A stretch of DNA of 64,000 nt. Source: Opitutia bacterium. Lineage in GTDB: Bacteria; Verrucomicrobiota; Verrucomicrobiia; Opitutales; Seribacteraceae. Below the pieces are notes generated by a model. That model saw nothing but the letters and a program-made list of their open reading frames with translations, had not been told where the DNA came from and ran no database searches. The position numbers and the translations under genes are program-made. Below, piece after piece: positions 1-8,548 of the stretch (within the stretch, counting starts at the first letter, position 1; every line of letters starts with the position of its first letter). The stretch lies in NCBI GenBank assembly GCA_002686835.1, contig NYYP01000006.1, positions 40,186-104,185 of the forward strand, written 5' to 3'.

Positions 1-978
1 GCACAGGGAACCAAGCTTCGCTTAGAACAAGAGCTCGCACTGGAAAGTTTGATCGGACATGAACATAGCACCGCAGAACCACCAAAAGAGACTGAATACC
101 GCTCCATTTTGGATGAATATCTGAAAAACCTGGAGACCTATTTTTCTGGTCTCGACTTATCCGGCTTATCTATTGCAGTAGACAGTGCAAATGGAGCGAC
201 TAGTGAAACCACTTATCGCATACTTGAAAGTCTTGGTGCCAATGTTTTAAAAATCCACCATGGAGATGGAGTGATCAACTCGGAGTGTGGTTCGGAAAAC
301 TTAAAATCCTTGCAAGCACTAGTACTCCAAAAAAAGGCAGATCTGGGCATAGCCCATGACGGAGACGGAGACCGCGTGCGATTTGTCGACGCCGAAGGGA
401 AAGTTATAGAGGGCGATCAAGTACTCGGACTTATCGCCCGCCAAGCCCATCTGGAAAAAAACTTAAAGTCAGAGACTTTTGTTTCCACTGTTCATAGTAA
501 CAGCGGGGTTTTCTCATTCCTTAATGAGCATGCGATCCACTCATTAACTTCTGATGTGGGAGATCGAAATGTGTACCTCAAAATGCTTGAATCCAACAGC
601 AACTGGGGTGGAGAATCGTCCGGTCATATTATATGCACAGACTACCTTCCAACCGGAGACGGATTATTTGCCGCACTCTATGTTCTTCGGGCAATGAAAG
701 TACAATCCAAAACCCTCGCATGCCTTGCCAGCGAGGTCAAACTTTGGCCTTCATTATCAGGCTCATTTCCCGTTTCCCAAAAACCTGCAATCGATAGTAT
801 CCCTGATCTTTCGCTTAGTGTTGCCAGAGAAAAAGATTACCTTAATGAGGAGGGCAGGATTCTGCTGCGTTACTCAGGAACGGAACCTAAATTGAGACTT
901 TTGGTGGAGGGTCAGTCACTGGAAAAAATTTCTGCCAGTTACCAAAGGATCAGTCTAGCCATTGAAAAATCGTTGTAA
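1..978 (+). CDS. glmM: Phosphoglucosamine mutase, 5'-truncated by window edge
   Basis: The reading frame is open from base 1, so the N-terminus with the phosphoserine loop lies outside the window; the TTG at 49 is only the first in-frame start-like codon. GlmM converts glucosamine-6-phosphate to glucosamine-1-phosphate for UDP-GlcNAc and peptidoglycan synthesis in the cytoplasm. Visible are the Mg-binding loop DGDGDR (near base 360), the sugar-binding loop GGESSGHI (near 609) and the C-terminal phosphate-binding loop RYSGTEPKLR (near 868). The sequence INSECGS before the metal loop and the GGESSGH form favour GlmM over phosphomannomutase/phosphoglucomutase. A TPR gene follows 56 bp downstream. 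Confidence 0.92.
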   Translation, partial: AQGTKLRLEQELALESLIGHEHSTAEPPKETEYRSILDEYLKNLETYFSGLDLSGLSIAVDSANGATSETTYRILESLGANVLKIHHGDGVINSECGSENLKSLQALVLQKKADLGIAHDGDGDRVRFVDAEGKVIEGDQVLGLIARQAHLEKNLKSETFVSTVHSNSGVFSFLNEHAIHSLTSDVGDRNVYLKMLESNSNWGGESSGHIICTDYLPTGDGLFAALYVLRAMKVQSKTLACLASEVKLWPSLSGSFPVSQKPAIDSIPDLSLSVAREKDYLNEEGRILLRYSGTEPKLRLLVEGQSLEKISASYQRISLAIEKSL

Positions 979-1034
979 ACTGCGGTACTTTAGTATCTAG
1001 CTGAACAATTATATACACCCTTGCCCCACCCTCG

Positions 1035-2429
1035 ATGATTAAAGAAATTGCCATTGCTGATCTAGACCCGCGACAAATCAAACAATTGGATGCTGCGGAT
1101 CGAGCTCTGTCGAAGGATGTAAATTATTCCCTGGAAATATATACTTCGATCCTAAGGCAAGCTCCCGGATGTTTAGAACTGCGCAAACATTTACGAAGTC
1201 AACAGTTCAAAATTTCAAAAAGTTCAAAAAAAGGGCTTGGGGCAATCATTAACAAGCTGACCAATGCCCCTTTCCTCTTCAAAGCCCAAACGAATAAAAG
1301 CCCTGAAGAAAAGATCTCTTCCGCAGAAGATCTAATTGCGAAAAATCCATTCAATGTCCCCGCACATTTAATGCTAGCAGGTGCGTTTGCGGAGTTGGAG
1401 ATGACTGGCAGTGTGGTTTTTGCCTATGAAACCATTCGGTCCATCCAGCCGAAAGACCTGCAAAACCTTAAAAAGTTAGCCAATGCATATCTGGATGCGG
1501 GAGAGTCGGACTTGGCCATCCAAACTGGCAACGCGATTTTAGAAATCAATCCATCCGATGGAGATGCCGAGGATATGATGAAGCGTGCCTCAGTGGCTGT
1601 TGCAATGAACAAGGGGAAGTGGGAAGGATCTACAGACTTTCGAGAACAGCTCAAAAACAAGGAGGAAGCGGAAGCTCTTGAACAATCCGCAAAAACAGTA
1701 AATGACGCCAAGGGATTAGAGGCTTTGATCCGTCAGGCATATGAGAATGTAACGGCAGAACCACAGAATCTAAACCACTACCGCCAGCTTAGCGATTTAT
1801 ATCAAAAGTATGGCGATCTTCCCAATGCCATCTCGTGGATTCAACAAGCAAGAAAAGTGGATGCGGGCAAAGGCGATGTTTCACTGGAGGAAAAAGAAAG
1901 GCTTCTCACCTTGGAATATTATGATGGAATTATAGAACAATGGGAAAATGCTCTTGCTGCAGACCCAAACAAGCCCGAGTCAAAAAAAGGGTATGCAGAT
2001 GCAGTCGCCGCCAAAAAACTATTTCAACGGCAACAGTTGGAGTCTCTGGTCCAACGTTACCCCAATGAATATGGATACCGTTTCGAACTCGGTTGCCTTT
2101 TGTTTGAGGAAGGCCAATTTGACGATTGCTTGCCTCATTTTCAATTAGCTCAACGAAATGCCAAGGTCCGGCTGGATGCCATTCTCTACCTAGGTCGTGC
2201 ATACCTTAGCAAAAAGTTTTTTGACCTAGCCATTGAGCAGTTCAAATCATTGAAATCAGAAATTCAAATCATGGACGATCGCAAGAAAGATGCGGTTTAT
2301 CAATTGGGTTGTTGTTATGAGTCAATGGGCCATGGGGAACTTGCAATCGAGGAATTCAAGTTAGTTTACTCCTCGGATATATCCTTCCGTGATGTAGCAG
2401 ATAAAATCAACGAGTTTTACACTAATTAA
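1035..2429 (+). CDS. Tetratricopeptide-repeat protein, cytoplasmic
   Basis: A 464-residue protein without signal peptide or membrane segment, so probably cytoplasmic. TPR-like helical pairs are visible at about residues 105-180 (NPFNVPAHLMLAGAF, LANAYLDAGESDLAIQTGNA) and again at about 240-460 (LSDLYQKYGDLPNAISWI, YLGRAYLSKKFFDLAIEQF), with a charged, less regular stretch between them. TPRs form protein-binding superhelices; the partner cannot be deduced. It follows glmM in the same direction and ends just before a convergent tRNA gene. The ATG at 1035 has no Shine-Dalgarno motif, as for most genes here. Function unknown beyond scaffolding. Confidence 0.85.
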   Translation: MIKEIAIADLDPRQIKQLDAADRALSKDVNYSLEIYTSILRQAPGCLELRKHLRSQQFKISKSSKKGLGAIINKLTNAPFLFKAQTNKSPEEKISSAEDLIAKNPFNVPAHLMLAGAFAELEMTGSVVFAYETIRSIQPKDLQNLKKLANAYLDAGESDLAIQTGNAILEINPSDGDAEDMMKRASVAVAMNKGKWEGSTDFREQLKNKEEAEALEQSAKTVNDAKGLEALIRQAYENVTAEPQNLNHYRQLSDLYQKYGDLPNAISWIQQARKVDAGKGDVSLEEKERLLTLEYYDGIIEQWENALAADPNKPESKKGYADAVAAKKLFQRQQLESLVQRYPNEYGYRFELGCLLFEEGQFDDCLPHFQLAQRNAKVRLDAILYLGRAYLSKKFFDLAIEQFKSLKSEIQIMDDRKKDAVYQLGCCYESMGHGELAIEEFKLVYSSDISFRDVADKINEFYTN

Positions 2430-2439
2430 AACTTTCCCA

Positions 2440-2527
<88 letters not shown>

Positions 2528-2656
2528 AATTTTTGATATTCATATATTTCTTACTATTTTCAAAGTGGCAATTCAATTGAGGTGATACAGACAGAATCAA
2601 ATTGGTTAATTTACACGCTTGCCCGAACGCACCTGATGATTTTGGATATTGTGTAA

Positions 2657-3763
2657 ATGTTTTTTAGATTCGCCCAATTTTCGACCTGCCTGCTGCTGTT
2701 ATTTTCTTTGTTTGGTTGCAAAACATCACCAAGTGCAAAACTAGATTTTTCTGACGGCTCCTACGAAGGAGGAGTCAACAGCAAGGGAGAGAAAGACGGC
2801 ACTGGCATATACCGGTGGATTGATGGCTCAATTTATGACGGGGATTATTCAAATGATTTAAGGCACGGGCGGGGGAAGTTTCTTTGGGCAAATGGAGAAA
2901 GCTACGACGGGGAATATCTCAAAGATAATCGTACTGGCGAAGGAATTTACTCCTGGCCAGATGGCTCATCTTACCAAGGTGAGTTTTTATCGGGCAACAG
3001 ACACGGCAAGGGGCGCTTTCAATCTGCCGACGGCACCCTCTATGAGGGAGAGTGGTTCGACGACTTACAACATGGCCAAGGCACTTTGCATTATACAGAT
3101 GGGCGGCAAATGAAGGGAGTTTGGCGCCAAGGAAACCTTGTTGCCAAACCTGCGGTTCTGCCAGCCAGTTCACAAAAGCCTCAACTTCCCAAGGTTTCTC
3201 TGGAAAAGGCAATTGAAACAAAACCTCCCGCCGCCAAAGTTACAGAGCGTGTTGAACCGGTTGCTGAGGAAAACCCTGCACAGCCTGATCAACTCAAACC
3301 CGATGATTCTTCTACAGCACCACCGGACTTGCCAAATTCATCCCTCCCTCCCGACAGGCCGAAAAATGATCCTCCCTCGGCTGGGGTGCTAACGAATGAC
3401 AGTTCCCTAACACCGGTTTCTGAGGCACCAGAAGATGTGCCAGTCGAAGTTGAGGAAGATTCATCAGCGGATACATCTCCTGAAGCAGATTCTGCCCAAA
3501 GCGATCCCGACTGGACTGGTACCGTTGCTGAAGCAGAAGCTTTTTTTATTACTGAATTAATTGATGGCATTGATACTGTCCGCTTACGGACTAATGGTAT
3601 CCCTTTTTCAGGGAGAATGAGGATTGTCAACCCCAGCGGACTGGCACAAGGGGAAGTCAATTTGCTCAATGGGCGCATGCACGGAGAAGAAATTTTTTAC
3701 GACAATTCAGGCGAAGTTGTGGAAAGAAATTTCTGGGCGAACGGACATCCAATCGGTCAGTAA
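2657..3763 (+). CDS. MORN-repeat lipoprotein with Pro/Glu-rich linker
   Basis: A 368-residue predicted lipoprotein: residues 1-20 are a hydrophobic signal ending SLFGC with the lipidated Cys at 21. Residues about 33-160 hold six MORN repeats, each with a Y-x-G-x-(Y/F/W) core and a G-x-G turn (DGSYEGG, YDGDYSNDLRHGRG, YEGEWFDDLQHGQG). A Pro/Glu/Ser-rich linker (about 165-290) leads to a C-terminal domain containing one MORN_2-like unit (NGRMHGEEIFYDNSGEV). MORN repeats bind lipids or proteins in other systems; no enzymatic domain is seen. A second MORN-type lipoprotein of similar layout lies at 13731-15416. Likely an envelope scaffold, function unknown. Confidence 0.85.
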   Translation: MFFRFAQFSTCLLLLFSLFGCKTSPSAKLDFSDGSYEGGVNSKGEKDGTGIYRWIDGSIYDGDYSNDLRHGRGKFLWANGESYDGEYLKDNRTGEGIYSWPDGSSYQGEFLSGNRHGKGRFQSADGTLYEGEWFDDLQHGQGTLHYTDGRQMKGVWRQGNLVAKPAVLPASSQKPQLPKVSLEKAIETKPPAAKVTERVEPVAEENPAQPDQLKPDDSSTAPPDLPNSSLPPDRPKNDPPSAGVLTNDSSLTPVSEAPEDVPVEVEEDSSADTSPEADSAQSDPDWTGTVAEAEAFFITELIDGIDTVRLRTNGIPFSGRMRIVNPSGLAQGEVNLLNGRMHGEEIFYDNSGEVVERNFWANGHPIGQ

Positions 3764-3863
3764 GCCAGCCTCGTTACCCTATCATTCAAAAATAGGAAGC
3801 ATTTTGTACACGTGAATGTTTTTGCATTCATCGATGTCATGCCCATGGATAGAATATTATTCT

Positions 3864-6800
3864 ATGAGCAACACTTCTTCGTTACCTAATAAGTCCAGCC
3901 AGCTGGAAGTACCTGAACTTCCATACAATCCACAAGAATACCCCCGCGAAAACGCACGCCATTATGTATCTGCATCAGATGAAGATATTAATGAGATGCT
4001 GGCAAAGGTTGGAAACTGCGAATTAAAAGATCTCTTCGCTCATCTTCCTGATACGATAAAGTTCCCAAAGAACCGGATGCTTCCCGATGAACTCACATAC
4101 GAAGATGCCTCCCAACGATTGTTTGAAATTTCTAGAAAAACAAATTTGCTAACCTCTTTTATTGGTGACTTGCTCCCCGTGTGGCAGGTTCATCCTATCG
4201 TAAATGAAGTTGCTCAACTTCGGCCGCTGAGCACATCATACACCCCTTACCAGCCAGAACGAAGCCAGGGCACATTGGTCACCCATTGGATCTACCAATG
4301 TGTTCTCTCTGCACTTACCGGTTTTGAGGCGATCAACACCTCATTGTATGACCGCTCTGCGGCTATTTTTGAAGCGGTCTGCTGTGCCCGTCGGTCCCGA
4401 AAGCGCTCGGGGGATGTCTTGCTAGCTCAATCTCTTTTTGAGGAAGATATTTCCTTCCTCAGCACCCATGCTAAAGGGACTGATCTTAGGTTTCAGTTTT
4501 CTCCTTTAGACCCTGCAACCGGGCGTCTTGACTACAATCGGCTGGAGCTCTTTCTAAAAGACAATCATGCCGATATTTCGGCATTTGTATTTCCCCAACT
4601 CAATGGGCTTGGTTTACTCGAAGATGTTGACCGGTTGTCCGACTTTGCCGCCCGTTGGGAGATTCCATCTATCGCAGTGATTGATCCTATGCTGCTGGGC
4701 ACGGGAGGGCTCAAACCTCCTACCGACTTTGGCTCAAGCGGAGTGGATTTTATTGCCGGAGAAGCACAGCATCTGGCCATACCTCCGTCCTTTGGAGGTC
4801 CGGGACTGGGTCTTTTTGGGTGCCGTCACAACGACAAATCAAAAAAGGATCTTCGGAACACTCCTGGGCGTTATATTGGACGAGCCAAGGATTCTCATGG
4901 ACGGGATTGTTTTGTGATGGTCCTTTCGACCCGAGAGCAACATATCCGAAAAGAGAAAGCCACTTCCAATGTTTGTTCAAATCAAGCTTTTTTGGCTACC
5001 ATTGCCGGTGCTAACCTACTCGCTAAAGGTGAAAACGGACTCAGGCATTCATTGGCTCAGGCACTGAAATCCCGTAATCAAGTTTCGGAATGGATTCGCC
5101 AACGAGAGGGCATAGAACTTGCCTATCCCCAGACCCCTGCCTTCAATGATTTACTTATCTCAGTAAGTGATGACTGTAATTCTCTCTTAGAGGATGCCAG
5201 ATTGCACGGCTTACACCTGGGTGTGGAAGTTTCAAACCGTCTTAATGGGGACAATAGAAAACTTTACAAAATCACCTTTTCGGACATTCATGATGAAGCA
5301 GCACTGACTGTCCTCAAAGACTTTATTTTCGAACAGTTTCCTGCATCTTCAAACATTCAGGATGAAATTGCTTCACCTGCACATCTGCTCAGAGATGGGT
5401 CCGCCAACCTTCCCAGCTTTTCCCACGATGAGCTACTCAATTACTATGAACAGTTGGCAAATTTAAATGTGAGTCCAGACGATGGGTGTTACCCACTGGG
5501 TTCATGCACGATGAAATACAATCCCATGCTTAATGATTGGGCAGCAGGACTGGATGGCTTTTCCCGGGTGCATCCCCAATCGCCAGAGGCTGATGCGCAA
5601 GGCCCGTTAGAGGTTCTTTATGAAATTCAAGAATGGTTCAAAGCGATTACCGGCCTGGCAGGGGTAACCACTCAACCGGTTGCCGGAGCGCAGGGAGAAC
5701 TAGTGGGTTTAAAATTATTTCAAGCTTACCACAAATTCCGTGGAGAGGAGAATCGAAAGATAGTGCTTATTCCAAAGTCTGCTCATGGCACCAACTTTGC
5801 CACTGCTGCAACTGCAGGTTATGGTTCCGGTATTGTTTATTTACAAGCCAATGAAGAGGGAATGATTGATCTGCAGGACTTTCGGGCAAAGATAAAAGAG
5901 CATGGCCAAAACCTTTGTGGTATCATGATCACCAATCCCAACACTTCCGGCATTTTTGAAAAGGACTTCTCCCTGATTGCCAAGGAAGTGCACCATGCCG
6001 GTGGCCTTGTTTACATGGATGGAGCGAATATGAATGCCATCGCCGGCATTGTGGATTTGGCAAAGCTTGGAGTGGATGCAGTCCATAACAACTTACACAA
6101 AACCTGGACGATCCCACATGGAGGCGGAGGACCGGGAGATGCCATTGTGGCGGTCTCAGACTGCTTGGTTGATTTTTTACCCGGGAAACAAATCAAGAAA
6201 GATGAAAAGGGAAACTTCCATTCTTTCATTCCTTCTCGAAGCATCGGTATTTTTCATCGGAACTGGGGAAATTTTGGTCATAAAGTTCGTGCCTATGCCT
6301 ACCTTTTGCGATTGGGCAACGAGGGGGTTCCAAGGATGTCATCCATTGCTGTGCTTTCTGCCCGTTATCTGTTTGAAGTTCTCCGTTCTCGTTACCCTAC
6401 CCTTCCTGCCCGTGCGGGAAAAGCGCCTCGGATGCACGAATTTATTCTCACGCTTAGCGATCAAGATTTCACGAGACTGGAAAATGCAGGTATTCCTAAA
6501 AGCCAGGCGATTCCTCAGGTTGGGAAACTTTTTCTCGATTTTGGATTTCATGCCCCAACCGTTGCTTTTCCCGAGATTTTTGGATTAATGATCGAGCCCA
6601 CTGAAAGTTACACAAAGATGGAACTGGACCGTTTTGCCGATGCGGTGGTAGCGATAAAAGATTTAATAGAAAATTATCCGGAAGTGGTGGCACATGCGCC
6701 CCACTTCACACCGATCGATCGAGTAGATGAGGTATCTGCCAATCGTAACCTTTGCCTGGCTGAAAAACTAGACCATCTTCCCGCTCTTCCCCTAAACCGA

Positions 6801-6881
6801 ATCCAGCCTCGGGTGCTTTTAGAATTGGAAATTGAGGAAATCAAAAATCGGATACTTCAAGTGCACGACCTTCCTTGCTAG
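3864..6881 (+). CDS. gcvP: Glycine dehydrogenase (decarboxylating), fused P-protein
   Basis: P-protein of the glycine cleavage system: a PLP enzyme that decarboxylates glycine and passes the aminomethyl group to lipoyl-GcvH. The protein is the fused form, with a GcvPA-like half (about residues 20-480) and a GcvPB-like half (about 500-1005). The second half carries the PLP-lysine motif NNLHKTWTIPHGGGGPG and CYPLGSCTMKYNP. The open frame extends to an ATG at 3816, but that adds 16 unusual residues; the ATG at 3864 (MSNTSSLP) is preferred, giving 1005 aa. gcvT and gcvH are not in this window, so the system is not encoded as one operon here. No glycine-riboswitch-like structure was seen upstream. 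Confidence 0.93.
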   Translation: MSNTSSLPNKSSQLEVPELPYNPQEYPRENARHYVSASDEDINEMLAKVGNCELKDLFAHLPDTIKFPKNRMLPDELTYEDASQRLFEISRKTNLLTSFIGDLLPVWQVHPIVNEVAQLRPLSTSYTPYQPERSQGTLVTHWIYQCVLSALTGFEAINTSLYDRSAAIFEAVCCARRSRKRSGDVLLAQSLFEEDISFLSTHAKGTDLRFQFSPLDPATGRLDYNRLELFLKDNHADISAFVFPQLNGLGLLEDVDRLSDFAARWEIPSIAVIDPMLLGTGGLKPPTDFGSSGVDFIAGEAQHLAIPPSFGGPGLGLFGCRHNDKSKKDLRNTPGRYIGRAKDSHGRDCFVMVLSTREQHIRKEKATSNVCSNQAFLATIAGANLLAKGENGLRHSLAQALKSRNQVSEWIRQREGIELAYPQTPAFNDLLISVSDDCNSLLEDARLHGLHLGVEVSNRLNGDNRKLYKITFSDIHDEAALTVLKDFIFEQFPASSNIQDEIASPAHLLRDGSANLPSFSHDELLNYYEQLANLNVSPDDGCYPLGSCTMKYNPMLNDWAAGLDGFSRVHPQSPEADAQGPLEVLYEIQEWFKAITGLAGVTTQPVAGAQGELVGLKLFQAYHKFRGEENRKIVLIPKSAHGTNFATAATAGYGSGIVYLQANEEGMIDLQDFRAKIKEHGQNLCGIMITNPNTSGIFEKDFSLIAKEVHHAGGLVYMDGANMNAIAGIVDLAKLGVDAVHNNLHKTWTIPHGGGGPGDAIVAVSDCLVDFLPGKQIKKDEKGNFHSFIPSRSIGIFHRNWGNFGHKVRAYAYLLRLGNEGVPRMSSIAVLSARYLFEVLRSRYPTLPARAGKAPRMHEFILTLSDQDFTRLENAGIPKSQAIPQVGKLFLDFGFHAPTVAFPEIFGLMIEPTESYTKMELDRFADAVVAIKDLIENYPEVVAHAPHFTPIDRVDEVSANRNLCLAEKLDHLPALPLNRIQPRVLLELEIEEIKNRILQVHDLPC

Positions 6882-6922
6882 TTTGGTTTGACCTTATTAT
6901 ATTTGCGAACATTGTAATAAGA

Positions 6923-7174
6923 ATGTCTGAAAATCCCTCTCCCCAACCCCTCGTCTCAAAGAAAGGCATATTAATTGACCTCGGATTAACAGTATTGTTT
7001 TTTCTTTTCATGCGTGAGGTGTTGATCCCACATGTTCCCTCCCAGGATCCCCTGGCTGTAAATATTGTTTCAAGCATGACATCCTTTTGTATGTCTGGTG
7101 TTTTCTGGTTAGCTGCCGGGATGTTTAGGGTGACACTGGTGGATCATATGAGGAATCAGTCAGAGAACGACTGA
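6923..7174 (+). CDS. Small membrane protein, unknown
   Basis: An 83-residue protein starting MSENPSPQP, with two hydrophobic segments (about residues 20-37, LGLTVLFFLFMREVL, and 50-70, SSMTSFCMSGVFWLAAGMF) and a short charged tail. The longer open frame (from 6875) overlaps the gcvP end and adds an implausible leader, so the ATG at 6923 is chosen. It lies 41 bp after gcvP. Its last 50 bp overlap the 3' end of hflX on the other strand. I do not recognise a family. The hydrophobic periodicity supports it as real, but it is short. Confidence 0.6.
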   Translation: MSENPSPQPLVSKKGILIDLGLTVLFFLFMREVLIPHVPSQDPLAVNIVSSMTSFCMSGVFWLAAGMFRVTLVDHMRNQSEND

Positions 7175-8456
7175 TTTCACCTTTCTCTCTGTATCCCTCC
7201 AAAGCGTGGCGTAATTCGCCTCTTGGAGTACCCTTTATTCGGTATCCGTCCTCGCTAGTTTCTTCTTCCATTAATTCTCCCTGGGCTTTTAACCGGGCTA
7301 CCAAATCATAGCGGTCAAAGGGTATCAGATATAATAATTCCCCAGATTCTCTGGAGAAGATCTCTTCCAATTGAGCAAGTAAGTTTGAGATCCCGTCGCC
7401 TGTTTGTGCACTAATGAAAACGGATTGATGAAAGATTCTTTTTGCCTTCAGTTTCTCCAACCCATTTTCCAATTGGTCGATTTTGTTGTACACGGTGAGA
7501 AGTTCTTTATCCGCAGCACCCAGTTCAGCTAAAACCTTAGCGGTGGTTTCCATTTGTGCCTCATATTCAGGATTTGACAAATCCACAAGGTGCAAAATTA
7601 AATCAGCAACGAGAGCCTCTTCCAGGGTTGCCTTAAAGGAATCCACCAACCTATGTGGCAATTTTCGTATAAATCCAACAGTGTCAGTCAGAACAACTAT
7701 TCTGCCTGAGGGAAGTTTCAGCCTCCGACTGGTGGGATCGAGAGTGGCAAATAATTTATCCTCGGAAATAGCATTGGCTCCCGTAAGTTTATTGAGCAAG
7801 GTTGATTTACCCGCATTAGTATAGCCAACAATGGCCACGGATGGCAGGGGTAATCGTTGCCTTCGTGACCTTCCCGTCTGTCGTTGTTTGGCCACCAGGA
7901 CAATTTCTTTTCGTGTGGCTGCTATTTGGTCCCTCACCATTCGTTGGTCTAGTTCTATCTGTGCCTCTCCTTCCCCTCTTTGAGTTACCCCTCCACCACG
8001 TTGGCGTCCCAGGTGTGTCCATGCTCGTCTTAACCGGGGCAGGGAATATTCTAACCTGGCGAGCTTCACTTGTAGCTTTGCTTCTTTGGTCTGAGCACGT
8101 TCAGCAAAAACGTCCAAAATAATTTCATGACGATCAATCACCAGGACCTGACTCTCTGTTTCCCAATTTCTTTGCTGAGCAGGAGAAATTTCATTGTCGA
8201 AAATCAGTACATCCGCCTGGCATTCTTTTATTTCCCTTACAACATCATCCACTTTTCCTTTTCCGAGAATAAAACGCGGTGAAGTTTTACGAATACGAAT
8301 GACCCTTCGACCAATCACAGCAATTCCCAAATTTCGTGTCAGCTCGTCCAATTCGTCCAAAAGTGAATCTGCTTCAGAGCGATCCCTTTCCGAACGAATA
8401 CAGGAAATTAAAAACGCTCGCTCAACTAACCTTGGCTTTTCTTTTACCTCAAACAC
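7125..8456 (-). CDS. hflX: GTPase HflX
   Basis: Ribosome-associated GTPase that splits or rescues stalled 70S ribosomes. The 443-residue product has the HflX N-terminal domain (about 1-185, including the Gly-rich GRQRGGGVTQRGEGE segment) and a TRAFAC-class G domain: G1 GYTNAGKS (about 211-218), G3 DTVGF, G4 NKID, and G5-like SAQTGDG. The start is GTG at 8456; an in-frame stop lies just upstream, so no longer form exists. A C-terminal domain follows the G domain. It converges on and overlaps by 50 bp the small membrane protein gene. ppdK lies upstream on the same strand but is separated by a strong terminator. Confidence 0.94.
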   Translation of the reverse strand: MFEVKEKPRLVERAFLISCIRSERDRSEADSLLDELDELTRNLGIAVIGRRVIRIRKTSPRFILGKGKVDDVVREIKECQADVLIFDNEISPAQQRNWETESQVLVIDRHEIILDVFAERAQTKEAKLQVKLARLEYSLPRLRRAWTHLGRQRGGGVTQRGEGEAQIELDQRMVRDQIAATRKEIVLVAKQRQTGRSRRQRLPLPSVAIVGYTNAGKSTLLNKLTGANAISEDKLFATLDPTSRRLKLPSGRIVVLTDTVGFIRKLPHRLVDSFKATLEEALVADLILHLVDLSNPEYEAQMETTAKVLAELGAADKELLTVYNKIDQLENGLEKLKAKRIFHQSVFISAQTGDGISNLLAQLEEIFSRESGELLYLIPFDRYDLVARLKAQGELMEEETSEDGYRIKGTPRGELRHALEGYREKGEISRSLTDSSYDPPVSP

Positions 8457-8481
8457 AGATTGTCATGCCATGGCATTAAAT

Positions 8482-8519
8482 AAACAGGGTCCGACTGCTG
8501 TCGCAACCGGACCCTGTTT
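8482..8519 (-). terminator. Rho-independent terminator after ppdK
   Basis: Perfect 12-bp inverted repeat, AAACAGGGTCCG and its complement, separated by a 14-nt loop. Read on the minus strand it is followed by TTTATTT, giving a U-rich tail. It sits 30 bp beyond the ppdK stop and before hflX, so it probably ends ppdK transcription and separates it from hflX. Confidence 0.8.
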
Positions 8520-8548
8520 GAAAGAAGAATCCCAAAAACTTGGAATGA

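Noticed and set aside
3764..3863. Glycine riboswitch upstream of gcvP
   Set aside because: The gap is only 100 bp and shows just a small TGAATG/CATTCA hairpin; no tandem aptamer-like structure was found.
6034..6588. 184-codon frame inside gcvP
   Set aside because: Out-of-frame translation of the GcvP PLP domain, with no motif or start context.
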